Source: Roseisolibacter agri
GTDB lineage: Bacteria; Gemmatimonadota; Gemmatimonadetes; Gemmatimonadales; Gemmatimonadaceae
Direction of reading: 5' to 3'
NCBI RefSeq assembly: GCF_030159095.1
Contig: NZ_BRXS01000003.1
Location: 620,001-684,000, forward strand
Length of the DNA stretch: 64,000 nucleotides
The notes under the pieces were generated by a model. The model did not search any database, was not told where the DNA came from, and saw only the letters and a list, made by a program, of their open reading frames with translations. A program made the position numbers and the translations under genes. Shown one piece after another: positions 26,098 to 34,712 of the stretch (positions within the stretch are counted from its first letter, which is position 1; every line of letters begins with the position of its first letter).

Positions 26098-27723
26098 ATG
26101 TCTGCGACCCATCGGCGGACCGCGCCCGCGGCCCGGCCCTTTGGCCGTCTCCCCCTCACGTCGGCCGGGCTGGCGAGCGCGCTCGCCCTGGTCGCCTGCC
26201 AGGACGCCGCGGCGCCCGTCGCGCCCGAGACGTCCGCGCTCGAAGCCGGCGCGCGCGCCCGCTTCGCCGCCGCCGCGGCCCCCGCCGCGATCCCGGCCCC
26301 CGCCGCCCCCACCGCGGCCGACGTCATCCCCGGCGAGTACGTCGTCGTCTTCAAGCGCGGGCAGGCCGACGCGCCCGGCCTGGCGAGGAAGCTGGCCGAC
26401 GAGAACGGCGGCACGCTGCGCCACAGCTACACGACGGCGCTCGAGGGCTTCGCCGCCAAGCTGCCCGCGCAGGCCGTCGAGGCGCTGCGCCGCAACCCCA
26501 ACGTCGAGGCGATCTACCCCGACCGCCGCATGCGCGCGGCGGACATCCAGACCGGCGTCGGCACCTGGGGGATCGACCGCGTCGACCAGGCCGCGCTGCC
26601 GCTGGACGGCAACTACGCGTTCACGCAGACCGGCGCGGGCGTCAGCATCTACATCGTCGACTCGGGCATCAACACGCTGCACTCCGAGTTCGGCGGCCGC
26701 GCGTCGGGCGCGTACAGCGTCATCAACGACGGCAACGGCACGAACGACTGCAACGGCCACGGCACGCACGTCGCCGGCACGGCCGGCGGCGCGACGGTCG
26801 GCCTCGCGCGCGAGGCGAAGCTGTACGCGGTGCGCGTGCTGGGCTGCGACGGCTACGGCACCAGCAGCGGCTTCGCCGCGGGGCTGGACTGGGTCGCCAA
26901 GAACGCCCGCAAGCCGGCCGTCGCCAACATGAGCGTGACGGTGTTCGGCACCGACGCCTACCTCGACCAGGTGGTGGCCAACACGGTCGCCTCGGGCGTC
27001 ACGGTGGTCGTCGCCGCCGGCAACAACGCCACCGACGCCTGCAACTACTCGCCCGCGCGCGCCTCGGCCGCCATCACGGTGGGCGCGTCCACGCAGGGCG
27101 ACGCGCAGGCGAGCTTCTCGAACTACGGCCGCTGCGTCGACGTCTACGCCCCGGGCGAGTACATCACGTCCAGCTACGGCAGCGGGTACGCGATGATGAA
27201 CGGCACCTCGATGGCGTCGCCGCACGTCGCCGGCGCGGCCGCGCTGGTGCTGCAGGCGAACCCCGCGGCCACGCCGGCGCAGGTGACCGAGCGCCTCCTC
27301 GGCGCCGCCGCCGTCGACCGCCTGAGCTATCTCGGCGCCAGCTCGCCGAACCGCCTGCTGCAGACGGCCGGCCTCGAGGCGCCGATCGGCACCACCGCGC
27401 CGGCCCCCACGACCTCGCCGACGCCGACGACCGAGCCGGCCCCCGCGCCGGCTCCGGCGCCCGCCCCGGCGGCGCCGACGGCCAGCCTGTCGGTGTCCTG
27501 CCAGGCCGCGCGCTCCTCGTGCGTGTTCGACGCCAGCGCGTCGACCGGCGCGATCGCCAGCTACGCCTTCGCGTACGGCACGGGCGCGACGGCCAGCGGC
27601 ACGACCAACAAGTCGAGCTACAAGTACGCCGCCCTCGGCACCTACACGGCCCAGGTGACGGTGACCGACACGCAGGGCCGGTCGGCGACCGCGCAGGCCA
27701 CCGTGCGGATCAAGAAGCTCTGA
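26098..27723 (+). CDS. Secreted S8 subtilisin-like serine protease with PKD-like C-terminus
   Basis: A 541-residue protease of the proteinase K type. It has a lipoprotein-like signal (ALALVAC), an inhibitor I9 propeptide (IPGEYVVVFKRG to EAIYPDRRM, ~77-145) and the S8 domain with Asp188 (IYIVDSGIN), His221 (NGHGTHVAGT), oxyanion Asn309 (AAGNN) and Ser371 (NGTSMASPHVAG). A Pro/Thr/Ala linker (~430-460) leads to a PKD-like domain (SVSCQAARSSCVFDASAS, YTAQVTVTD). The start is fixed by GGAGG six bases upstream. A cyclic-di-GMP riboswitch lies in the leader. The protein probably degrades proteins outside the cell, perhaps those of the matrix. Confidence 0.93.
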   Translation: MSATHRRTAPAARPFGRLPLTSAGLASALALVACQDAAAPVAPETSALEAGARARFAAAAAPAAIPAPAAPTAADVIPGEYVVVFKRGQADAPGLARKLADENGGTLRHSYTTALEGFAAKLPAQAVEALRRNPNVEAIYPDRRMRAADIQTGVGTWGIDRVDQAALPLDGNYAFTQTGAGVSIYIVDSGINTLHSEFGGRASGAYSVINDGNGTNDCNGHGTHVAGTAGGATVGLAREAKLYAVRVLGCDGYGTSSGFAAGLDWVAKNARKPAVANMSVTVFGTDAYLDQVVANTVASGVTVVVAAGNNATDACNYSPARASAAITVGASTQGDAQASFSNYGRCVDVYAPGEYITSSYGSGYAMMNGTSMASPHVAGAAALVLQANPAATPAQVTERLLGAAAVDRLSYLGASSPNRLLQTAGLEAPIGTTAPAPTTSPTPTTEPAPAPAPAPAPAAPTASLSVSCQAARSSCVFDASASTGAIASYAFAYGTGATASGTTNKSSYKYAALGTYTAQVTVTDTQGRSATAQATVRIKKL

Positions 27724-27771
27724 GCCGGCGCTGACGCCGGCCGGCGCCCTGGCGTCGGATCGGTGGGACCG

Positions 27772-27803
27772 CGGGGCCCGGACGCAGCTGCGTCCGGGCC
27801 CCG
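27772..27803 (+). terminator. Perfect hairpin after the subtilase
   Basis: A 32-base perfect palindrome (arm CGGGGCCCGGACGCAG) lies ~50 bases after the stop. There is no T-run. Confidence 0.6.
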
Positions 27804-27846
27804 CACGCGTTCCGGTCACGAACCAAGCCCGGTGACTATTACATAC

Positions 27847-27875
27847 TTGACAGCTTTCGCAGACTGAACGATAGT
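27847..27875 (+). promoter_or_regulatory. Sigma-70-like promoter of the PEP-CTERM gene at 28051
   Basis: A perfect -35 TTGACA stands 17 bases before GATAGT (four of six matches to the -10 consensus), in a locally A+T-rich stretch. The leader to the ATG would be about 170 bases. Confidence 0.5.
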
Positions 27876-28050
27876 GGGCCACGACGATGACGGTTCCGAC
27901 AGGTCATCGTCACCTGCGGCCTGAGGCGAGAGCGTCGGGTCCGCGTCCCATCGCCCCTGGCAGGATGGCGTTCCAGCCTCTCGGGGTCTCCTGACGCCCG
28001 GTTCCACCGGTGCCGCACCTTCCACGTCCCGACGGGACTGGGGACATCCT

Positions 28051-28776
28051 ATGAAGAAGCAGGTCGCTGGCCTCCTGCCGCTGCTCGCGGCGGCGGCGTT
28101 CCAGAGCGCGGACGCGCAGACCATCCTCACGACCGTCGGCTCGGCCTGCGGCGGCAGCCAGTACTTCGGCTGCTTCGACGCCACGCTGAGCCTCACGGGC
28201 GGCGACACGTTCTCGCTCACGATCACGAACACGGGCGCGGGCGCGTTCACCCAGATCGGCATCGGCGGGCTGAGCACGAGCAACAACCAGAACAACCCGA
28301 GCTTCACGTACCTCGACGGCACGGTCAGCGCGCCGGCCGGGACGAGCTTCGGCACCGACGTCGTCACGAACCCGAACGGCCTCTCGGGCGGCACGATCGA
28401 CCGCCCGGTGATCGGCATCGACGCCGGCGGCAACAACGGCCTCCTGGCCGGCGGGACGGCGACGTTCTCGTTCATGATCACGAGCGCGGCGAGCACGTTC
28501 GACCTCAGCACGGTCCAGATCGCGGTGCACCAGCAGGGCGGCTCGCCGGACCAGGCGTGCGGCGGCTCGACCAAGATCGTGTTCTCGCGCAACAACGCGA
28601 ACACGACGGCCGGGACGATGCTCGACAACACGACGAATCCGCTCTGCAATGTCCCGCCGGGCGGCGGCGGCACGGGCAGCGTGGTCCCGGAGCCGGCCAC
28701 CTACGCGCTCATGGGCACGGGCCTGCTCGGGCTCGGCCTCGTCGGGTCCATCCGGTCGCGCCGCCGTCAGAGCTGA
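28051..28776 (+). CDS. PEP-CTERM sorting-domain protein
   Basis: A 241-residue secreted protein: signal peptide (LLPLLAAAAFQSADAQ), then a beta-rich body with short repeats (FSLTITNTGAGAFTQIGIGG), and a Gly-rich spacer PGGGGTG before SVVPEPATYALMGTGLLGLG and the basic tail RSRRRQS. The body resembles the two proteins encoded at 29238 and 30224 (each has an FTQIGIGG- or ITDVGLGN-like strand and a late QIAxHxQGG motif), so the three form one local paralogous family. Nothing is known of such bodies; a surface or matrix role is usual for PEP-CTERM proteins. Confidence 0.88.
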   Translation: MKKQVAGLLPLLAAAAFQSADAQTILTTVGSACGGSQYFGCFDATLSLTGGDTFSLTITNTGAGAFTQIGIGGLSTSNNQNNPSFTYLDGTVSAPAGTSFGTDVVTNPNGLSGGTIDRPVIGIDAGGNNGLLAGGTATFSFMITSAASTFDLSTVQIAVHQQGGSPDQACGGSTKIVFSRNNANTTAGTMLDNTTNPLCNVPPGGGGTGSVVPEPATYALMGTGLLGLGLVGSIRSRRRQS

Positions 28777-28806
28777 GCACGGACCAGCAGGATCCAGCAG
28801 GACTCA

Positions 28807-28839
28807 CGGGGGCCGGTGCGCATCGCGCACCGGCCCCCG
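28807..28839 (+). terminator. Strong hairpin after the PEP-CTERM gene
   Basis: A 15-bp perfect stem (CGGGGGCCGGTGCGC, loop ATC) lies 31 bases after the stop. Confidence 0.65.
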
Positions 28840-28902
28840 TCGCGCTGGCGCCTTCGTGATCGGCGGCGCGCGACCTGGTGCCGCTCCACGGCGCGCCACG
28901 GA

Positions 28903-28942
28903 CGAACGGCCCGCGGATGCGGAGGCACCCACGGGCCGTTCG
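28903..28942. repeat. Second hairpin in the convergent gap
   Basis: The arms CGAACGGCCCG and CGGGCCGTTCG enclose 18 bases. It lies in the 28777-29237 gap between convergent PEP-CTERM genes, which otherwise shows no gene. Confidence 0.5.
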
Positions 28943-29142
28943 CCGTGCTTACAGGCGGGGCCGGAGCCCCGCGGGGTCCTGGGGGAAGGACGCCGCACAG
29001 GCGTGCAAGCGGCGTGCGCACACGCATCCCGGAATCGGCCTCTCCGCGCGGATGCGCGCGTGGTGGCGGCCTGCTGCCCGCGTGCTGACCCGCTGCCGCG
29101 CGGCCCGCGCGTCAGGCGTGGATGCGACGGGGCCACGACGCA

Positions 29143-29179
29143 GAACGGCACCGCCCCTCGGGAGGAGGCGGTGCCGTTC
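29143..29179 (-). terminator. Hairpin after the PEP-CTERM gene at 29238
   Basis: A 13-bp perfect stem (GAACGGCACCGCC) lies ~60 bases after the stop of the minus-strand gene. Confidence 0.6.
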
Positions 29180-29237
29180 GACCATCACGCAGTGGACTGC
29201 CCGACGGGCTGCCGCGCGCCGTGGCGCGCGGACCCGC

Positions 29238-29963
29238 TCAGACGTTGTTGCGGCGGCGGCGCGTGAAGCCGACCAGGCCCAGGAGGCCCGAGCCGAGGAG
29301 GACGTAGGTCGAGGGCTCCGGGACGACCGAGCCCGTGCCGCCGCCGCCGGGCGAGCAGCTCGCCGCCTGGTTGCCGCCACCGACGATCAGCGGCGTGTCG
29401 TTGCCGCCGTTGAGCGAGAACACCGCCTTGCTGCTGCCCGCGCCGCACGGCGTGGTGCCGTTGACCGTGCCGCCCTGATCGTGGAAGGCGATCTGCGCGT
29501 TCGCGAACGCCGACGTGCTGAACGTGCCCGAGGCGAGCGTGAAGGTGAAGACGCCCGTCTGGCCGCCCAGGAGGGCGCCGTTGATGCCGTTGCGGTCGGC
29601 GCCGAACGAGTCCTCGAGGAGCGTGTTGAAGCCGTTCACGTCCTGGTCGAGGTTCCAGCCCGAGGAGGCGCTGCCGTTCACCGTCACCGCGACCGACGCG
29701 ATGTTGTACTCGGTCGTGATGTTGCCGAGCCCGACGTCGGTGATGGCGCTGAACGGGTTGCTCGCCGGCGCGGCGCCCGAGTTGTTCGTGACCGTGAGGA
29801 CGAGCTGCGTGTTGCCAGCGGCCAGCGCGGCCGACCAGTTCGCGCAGATCACGAAGGTGTAGCCGCCGCAGCCGCTTCCCGAGGCGAACTGGGCCTGGGC
29901 GGTGGTCGCGGTCAGGGCGAGCGCCGACAGGGCGGCGGCCGAGCGGAGGAGCTTGCGCAGCAT
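29238..29963 (-). CDS. PEP-CTERM sorting-domain protein
   Basis: A 241-residue secreted protein and a close paralogue of the 30224 product. It has a signal peptide (SALALTATTAQAQ) and a body with CGGYTFVICANWSAAL, LVLTVTNNSG, a central LDQDVNGFNTLLEDSFG and GINGALLGGQTGVFTF, and ends PGGGGTGSVVPEPSTYVLLG with tail FTRRRRNNV. The VPEP, helix and Arg cluster make it an exosortase substrate. The ATG at 29963 fits the signal peptide. A dyad motif (GATGC-N6-GCGTC) lies ~100 bases upstream and is shared with the neighbouring paralogue, so they may be co-regulated. Confidence 0.88.
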   Translation of the reverse strand: MLRKLLRSAAALSALALTATTAQAQFASGSGCGGYTFVICANWSAALAAGNTQLVLTVTNNSGAAPASNPFSAITDVGLGNITTEYNIASVAVTVNGSASSGWNLDQDVNGFNTLLEDSFGADRNGINGALLGGQTGVFTFTLASGTFSTSAFANAQIAFHDQGGTVNGTTPCGAGSSKAVFSLNGGNDTPLIVGGGNQAASCSPGGGGTGSVVPEPSTYVLLGSGLLGLVGFTRRRRNNV

Positions 29964-30058
29964 GGAGAGATCCGGAACGGGAGGGGAGTGCGCCGCATCG
30001 TCGCGGCAGTTGCAGACAGTCCTTTGCGTGGATGGCAATGTCATCATCTACGACAAGA

Positions 30059-30074
30059 GACGCAATCGCGCATC
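30059..30074 (-). promoter_or_regulatory. Dyad element upstream of the PEP-CTERM gene at 29238
   Basis: On the minus strand the region reads GTGATGCGCGATTGCGTC. The 31032 element reads GTGATGCGCTATTGCATC. Both share GTGATGCGC-N-ATTGC-R-TC with a GATGC/GC(A/G)TC dyad. It may be an operator. Confidence 0.5.
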
Positions 30075-30164
30075 ACTTCTACACTTACGCTGCGCGCATC
30101 CCACACTTTCACGGATTTTCCCGTGTTCCGGCGTCATTTTCGGCCCATCATGAACGGGCGGAAA

Positions 30165-30193
30165 TGAAAAACGCCGCCCCGCGAGGGGCGGCG
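30165..30193 (-). terminator. Intrinsic terminator of the PEP-CTERM gene at 30224
   Basis: On the minus strand a GC stem (ACGCCGCCCC/GGGGCGGCGT) is followed by a T-run (TTTTT). This is the clearest Rho-independent terminator in the window. Confidence 0.8.
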
Positions 30194-30223
30194 TCCTTCA
30201 GACGACGTGGACCTGCCGGTCGG

Positions 30224-30952
30224 TCAGACCTGGCGACGGCGGCGCGCCGCGACGCCCAGGATGCCGAGGAGGCCGGAGCCGAGCAGGACGTAGGTCGAGG
30301 GCTCGGGGACCACGTTGCCCGTGCCGCCGCCGCCGCCCGGCGGGCAGGTGACGTTCGAGAAGCCCGTGCCGGTGACCAGGGTCCCGTCGCTCGCGTCGAA
30401 CACGGCCTTGCCCGAGCTGGGGCAACCCGCGGCGCCGCCCTGGTCGTGGATCGCGATCTGAGCGTCCGGCTGGAAGTCGGCCGCGACGAAGGAACCGCTG
30501 CCCAGAATGAAGGTGAAGATCCCCGTCTGCCCGGAGAGCAGCGCGCCGTTGATGCCGTTCTGGGTGTCGACGCCGAACGAGTCCTCGGTCAGCGTGTTGA
30601 ACCCGTTGACCTCCTGCGCCAGCGTCCAGTTGGTCGTGACGTTGCTCCCACCGATGAACGCCGTGAACGACGAGATGTTGTACGTCGTCTCGACGCCGCC
30701 GATGCCGATCTGCGTGAACGCACTCGACGGGTTGAGCGCCGTCCCGCCGTTGTTCGTGATCGTCAGCTGGAAGCCATTGTTGGTGCCTCCGTTGACACTG
30801 ACGATGCTCGCGGACCAAGTCGCGCAGATGGTGAACGAATAGCCTCCGCACCCATCCTCGGCGAACACCTGCGCCTGCGCGGAGCTCGCCGCCATGACGA
30901 GCCCGACCGCCGTACCAGCCGTTGCGCTGAACAATCTCCGAATTGTACGCAT
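30224..30952 (-). CDS. PEP-CTERM sorting-domain protein
   Basis: A 242-residue secreted protein that is closest to the gene product at 29238. Signal peptide (VGLVMAASSAQAQ), CGGYSFTICATWSASI, FQLTITNNGG, the family block LAQEVNGFNTLTEDSFGVD and NGINGALLSGQTGIFTF, and the end GNVVPEPSTYVLLGSGLLG with tail ARRRRQV. The two genes are arranged in tandem and separated by the terminator. A dyad motif shared with the paralogue lies at 31032-31047. Divergent from the kinase gene across 321 bp, which otherwise shows no gene. Confidence 0.88.
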   Translation of the reverse strand: MRTIRRLFSATAGTAVGLVMAASSAQAQVFAEDGCGGYSFTICATWSASIVSVNGGTNNGFQLTITNNGGTALNPSSAFTQIGIGGVETTYNISSFTAFIGGSNVTTNWTLAQEVNGFNTLTEDSFGVDTQNGINGALLSGQTGIFTFILGSGSFVAADFQPDAQIAIHDQGGAAGCPSSGKAVFDASDGTLVTGTGFSNVTCPPGGGGGTGNVVPEPSTYVLLGSGLLGILGVAARRRRQV

Positions 30953-31031
30953 CGCCAGTCTCCTGTCCCTGCCCCCAGTGACCCGAAGCGTTGTTGCTCC
31001 GGCCGGGCCAATGTTGTACGACCGGACAGGC

Positions 31032-31047
31032 GATGCAATAGCGCATC
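31032..31047 (-). promoter_or_regulatory. Dyad element upstream of the PEP-CTERM gene at 30224
   Basis: GATGC-N6-GCATC is a perfect dyad, 80 bases upstream of the start codon. See the matching element at 30059. Confidence 0.5.
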
Positions 31048-31273
31048 ACATAGCCGTCGCCAGCCTGCGACATTGCGTTGACACCACAACGGACGAGGCA
31101 AGCCAAGTCGTTGTATTAAGAAACGTTAAGACACATGAATCCCGAGCGGTGCGCCGTTGCCGCGATGCAACGGAGCCGTGATGTCACGACGCTCCGCGCC
31201 GCACGCCCTCGCCGGTCGCGCGCCCCCGCGCTATGATCGACCGCATGGCTCACCTCCGCGCCGGCGCCGTCCG

Positions 31274-33586
31274 ATGAGCGACGCGCCGCCCGACGCGCCG
31301 CTTCCCGACGCCTCCACCGGGGCGCCTCCCGGGAGCGCGACGCCCGACCGCTTCCGCGACGCCCTCGAGGCGGCGCTGACGCCGTCGTACGCGCTCGGCC
31401 GCGAGCTGGGCGGGGGCGGGATGAGCCGCGTCTTCCTGGCCGAGGAGCGCTCGCTGGGCCGCACGGTGGTCGTGAAGGTGCTGCCGCCCGACCTCGCGGC
31501 CGGCATCAACCGCGATCGCTTCCGCCGCGAGATCCAGCTCGCCGCGCGCCTGCAGCATCCGCACATCGTCCCGCTGCTGGCCGCGGGCGAGGTCGATGGA
31601 TCGCTGTACTACACGATGCCCTACATCCAGGGCGAGAGCGTGCGCGCGGCGCTCGCGCGCGGGCGGCGGTTCGGCGTGCGCGACGTCGTGCGCCTGCTGC
31701 ACGACGTGGTGGACGCGCTCGCGCACGCGCACGCGCGCGGCATCGTGCACCGCGACGTGAAGCCGGGGAACGTGCTGCTGCAGGGCTCCCACGCGCTGGT
31801 CACCGACTTCGGCGTCGCGAAGGCGCTGAGCGCGGCGCGCGGTGGGCACACCAGCGGTGACGGCGGCGACGCGCACGACCCCTTCGTCACCGTCACGGGC
31901 GCGACGTCCACGGGGCTCGCGATCGGCACGCCCGCCTACATGGCGCCGGAGCAGCTGGCCGCCGATCCCAGCGCCGACCACCGCGTGGACCTCTACGCCG
32001 CGGGGCTGCTGGCCTACGAGCTGTGCACCGGCGCGTCGCCCTTCCTGGCGGAGTCGCCGCGCGCGACGCTGGCGGCGCAGCTGACGCGCATGCCCGATCC
32101 GCTGCACGTCGTGCGGCCGGACGTGCCGCCCGCGCTGTCGGACGTCATCATGCGCTGCCTCGCCAAGGAGCCCGCCGACCGGCCTCCGTCGGCGGAGGCG
32201 CTGCTGGCGGACCTGGAGGCGGCGACGCAGGGCGTGCAGCTGTCGAGCGGGGAGCGCAGCGTGTCGAGCGGCGAGGCCGGGGCGTACGGCGAGGGGACGA
32301 CGCCCCGCAGCGGCGCGACCGCGCCGATCCCCACGCCCATCTCCGCGCCGACGCCCGCCACCGCCGCGATCCCGGGCGGCGCGGCCCTCACCGCGCCGAT
32401 GCCCGCGCCCGCCGCGGCGCCCGACGCGCGCCGGCACGCGTGGCTGGTGGCGGGGATCGTGATGGGGGCCGGGCTCGCGCTCCTCGCCGGCGTCGCCTTC
32501 TCGCGCGCGCGGCTCGGCGAGCCGGTGCCGGTGCCGCCGGCGGCGCCCGTGGCGGCCACGCTCCCCGCGGCCGGTCCGCCCACGCCGGCGGCGGTCGTCC
32601 CCACGCCCCCAGCGGCCGTGCCCGCGCCGCCGCGCCCCGCGCGCCTGACGCGCGAGGACTCGCTGGCCATCGCCGCCGCCGTGGAGCGCCGGCTGGCCGC
32701 GGAGGCGACCGCGCGCCGCCGGGCGGAGGAGAAGCCGATGGCGCCCGCGGAGCGGGAGGCGATGCGCGCGGAGGCGTGGAAGCGCTACGGCGACTCGGTG
32801 CGCGCGTCGGTGGAGAAGCAGTTCGGCGCGATGGACCGGCAGTTCGGCCCGGAGGTCGCGCGCGCGATGACGCATGCGGGCAACGTCGTCGGGCAGCGCA
32901 TGCCGCTGCCGCCGACGGGCGCCACGGGCGCCACGGGCGCGGCCGGTGCGGCGGGGACCAACGCGGCGCCGCGCGTGTTCGTCGTGCCGCCGATGCCGGC
33001 GGTGGGCGAGGCCGCGGCCGCCGCGGCGGCGGCGGCGCTGGCCGCCGACCCGAACGTCGCGCGGCTGGCCGGGCGCACGCCGCGTCCGCGCCCCGGCGTG
33101 CGGCGCGTGACGGTGCTGGACCTGAGCGACGGCACCGCGCGCCCCGACCTGCGCCCCGCGGTGCTCGCGGCGAGCGAGGGGCTGCGCAAGATGGTGGCGT
33201 CGATGCCGGGCTACGACCTGCCCGATGCCGCCGCCACGCGGGAGGCGGCGCGCACGGGGATGCCGCTGCAGGCCGCCGGCGTCGCGACGCACGCGGGCGC
33301 CGTCGTCAGCGGCTCGGTCGTGATGCGCCGCGACTCGATCGCGCAGGTCGTGCTGCTGATCCACGACATGGAGCGCGGCTACCCGCGCTCGGTGCGCGTC
33401 ACCGCCGCGGTGCGTCCCGGCGACGACGCGGCCGCGGTGGCCGCGTCGCTCGTCGAGGCGCTGTCGAAGGCGTTCCCCGCGGCGCTGGAGCGCGTGAAGT
33501 GGAAGGACGCCTCCAAGGACGCGAAGGGCGAGACGCGTTTCGAGCCGCGTCAGGACGACGGGAAGAGCCCCTCGATCGAGAGGTAG
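31274..33586 (+). CDS. Transmembrane Ser/Thr protein kinase
   Basis: A 770-residue Hanks-type kinase. Kinase domain ~40-312: glycine loop [11 protein letters not shown], Lys68 (VVKVLPP), Glu86 (REIQLA), [11 protein letters not shown] (159-), DFG (178-180) and [10 protein letters not shown] (~218-227), so catalysis is expected. An Ala/Pro linker follows, then a single membrane helix at ~389-410 ([18 protein letters not shown]). The outer part has a basic charged helix ([19 protein letters not shown]), a short Gly-Ala-Thr repeat (GATGATGAAGAAG) and a C-terminal alpha/beta domain ([15 protein letters not shown]... [20 protein letters not shown]) like that of other Gemmatimonadota kinases, as I recall. 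It may sense signals at the cell surface. The 3' end overlaps the convergent cysK by 37 bases. Confidence 0.9.
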   Translation: MSDAPPDAPLPDASTGAPPGSATPDRFRDALEAALTPSYALGRELGGGGMSRVFLAEERSLGRTVVVKVLPPDLAAGINRDRFRREIQLAARLQHPHIVPLLAAGEVDGSLYYTMPYIQGESVRAALARGRRFGVRDVVRLLHDVVDALAHAHARGIVHRDVKPGNVLLQGSHALVTDFGVAKALSAARGGHTSGDGGDAHDPFVTVTGATSTGLAIGTPAYMAPEQLAADPSADHRVDLYAAGLLAYELCTGASPFLAESPRATLAAQLTRMPDPLHVVRPDVPPALSDVIMRCLAKEPADRPPSAEALLADLEAATQGVQLSSGERSVSSGEAGAYGEGTTPRSGATAPIPTPISAPTPATAAIPGGAALTAPMPAPAAAPDARRHAWLVAGIVMGAGLALLAGVAFSRARLGEPVPVPPAAPVAATLPAAGPPTPAAVVPTPPAAVPAPPRPARLTREDSLAIAAAVERRLAAEATARRRAEEKPMAPAEREAMRAEAWKRYGDSVRASVEKQFGAMDRQFGPEVARAMTHAGNVVGQRMPLPPTGATGATGAAGAAGTNAAPRVFVVPPMPAVGEAAAAAAAAALAADPNVARLAGRTPRPRPGVRRVTVLDLSDGTARPDLRPAVLAASEGLRKMVASMPGYDLPDAAATREAARTGMPLQAAGVATHAGAVVSGSVVMRRDSIAQVVLLIHDMERGYPRSVRVTAAVRPGDDAAAVAASLVEALSKAFPAALERVKWKDASKDAKGETRFEPRQDDGKSPSIER

Positions 33587-34476
33587 CGCTCGCCCGTGTC
33601 GTAGCAGAAGGTCAGCACGCGCGCGTCGGCCTCCAGCGACGGCAGCGTCTGCGCGACGGCCGACAGCGCGGCGCCCGACGAGATGCCGATGAAGATCCCC
33701 TCCTCGCGCGCGGCGCGCTGCGCCATCGCGAACGCGTCTTCCTCGGTGACCTGCACGGTGCCGTCGAGCGCCGCGACGTGGAGGTTCGACGGGATGAAGC
33801 CCGCGCCGATCCCCTGGATCTTGTGCGGCGTGTGCGTGCCGCCGCTGATGACGGGGCTCTTCGCCGGCTCGACGGCGAGCACGCGCAGCGACGGCCACGT
33901 CTTCTTCAGCTCCTCCGCGCACGCGGTGATGTGGCCGCCCGTGCCGACGCCGGTGATGATCGCGTCGAGGCCCTCGGGGAAGTCGCGCAGGATCTCGGGC
34001 GCGGTGGTGCGCGCGTGCACCTCGATGTTGGCGGGGTTGTCGAACTGCATCGGCATCCACGCCTTCCCCTCGCCGCCGTGCGCCGCGACGATCTCCTGCG
34101 CGCGCGCGATGGAGCCCTTCATCCCCAGCTCGCGCGGCGTCAGCTCCAGCTCCGCGCCGTAGGCGACCATGATGCGCCGCCGCTCGACGGACATCGAGTC
34201 GGGCATGACGAGGATCAGGCGGTAGCCCTTCACCGCGGCGACGATCGCGAGCCCGATGCCGGTGTTCCCCGACGTCGGCTCGACGATCACCATCCCCTTC
34301 GTCAGCACGCCGCGCCGCTCGGCGTCCTCGATCATCGCCAGCCCGATGCGGTCCTTGATCGACCCGCCGGGGTTCTGGCGCTCGAGCTTCATCCACACCT
34401 CGCGGTCGGGGAAGAGGCGCTGCAGGCGGACGTGCGGCGTGTCGCCGATGACGGAGAGGATGGAGTCGTGGCGCAT
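33550..34476 (-). CDS. cysK: Cysteine synthase (O-acetylserine sulfhydrylase)
   Basis: A 308-residue PLP enzyme that makes cysteine from O-acetylserine and sulfide. The PLP lysine is Lys41 ([15 protein letters not shown]), the substrate loop is [13 protein letters not shown] (~66-78), and [11 protein letters not shown] binds the PLP phosphate. The C-terminal [14 protein letters not shown] carries the PLP N1 serine. Length is normal. The start at 34476 fits the family ([18 protein letters not shown]); longer starts add basic low-complexity residues. The cysE-type gene that supplies O-acetylserine lies 4.5 kb further on, not in the same operon. Its 3' end overlaps that of the kinase gene on the other strand. 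Confidence 0.93.
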   Translation of the reverse strand: MRHDSILSVIGDTPHVRLQRLFPDREVWMKLERQNPGGSIKDRIGLAMIEDAERRGVLTKGMVIVEPTSGNTGIGLAIVAAVKGYRLILVMPDSMSVERRRIMVAYGAELELTPRELGMKGSIARAQEIVAAHGGEGKAWMPMQFDNPANIEVHARTTAPEILRDFPEGLDAIITGVGTGGHITACAEELKKTWPSLRVLAVEPAKSPVISGGTHTPHKIQGIGAGFIPSNLHVAALDGTVQVTEEDAFAMAQRAAREEGIFIGISSGAALSAVAQTLPSLEADARVLTFCYDTGERYLSIEGLFPSS

Positions 34477-34560
34477 GGGGCGGGCCGGAGGAGCGTGGAC
34501 GGAGGCCGACGGGCGATGCACAAGCATACGACGGGGCGCCAGAGGGCGGAGGACGAAACG

Positions 34561-34706
34561 GCGGAGGACGGTGAGGCGGAGGACGGAAGGGCGTGAAACG
34601 AAAAGGCGGACCTCCGAGCTTGCAGCTTCAAGCCTGAAGGGTCCGCCCCACCGTCTCACGCTCCATCGTCTTCCGCTTCACCGTCCTCCGCCTCACCGTC
34701 CTCCGC
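34561..34706. repeat. Perfect 26-bp inverted repeat made of GGCGGAGGACGG units
   Basis: Arms at 34561-34586 and 34681-34706 are exact complements, each made of two GCGGAGGACGG-type units. The inner arms GGCGGACC (34604) and GGTCCGCC (34639) add a second stem. The element begins seven bases after the ABC gene stop. The same unit, CCGTCCTCCGCC, occurs in the linker of the VOC-TPR gene at ~16.1 kb. Confidence 0.8.
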
Positions 34707-34712
34707 AATCTG

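Noticed and set aside
26098-27723. PEP-CTERM signal on the subtilase
   Set aside because: The C-terminus ends in TVRIKKL after a PKD-like domain, without VPEP or a basic-tailed helix.
31032-31047. Sigma-54 (-24/-12) promoter upstream of the PEP-CTERM genes
   Set aside because: The TTGC box is present, but the TGGCA box is missing at the required distance.
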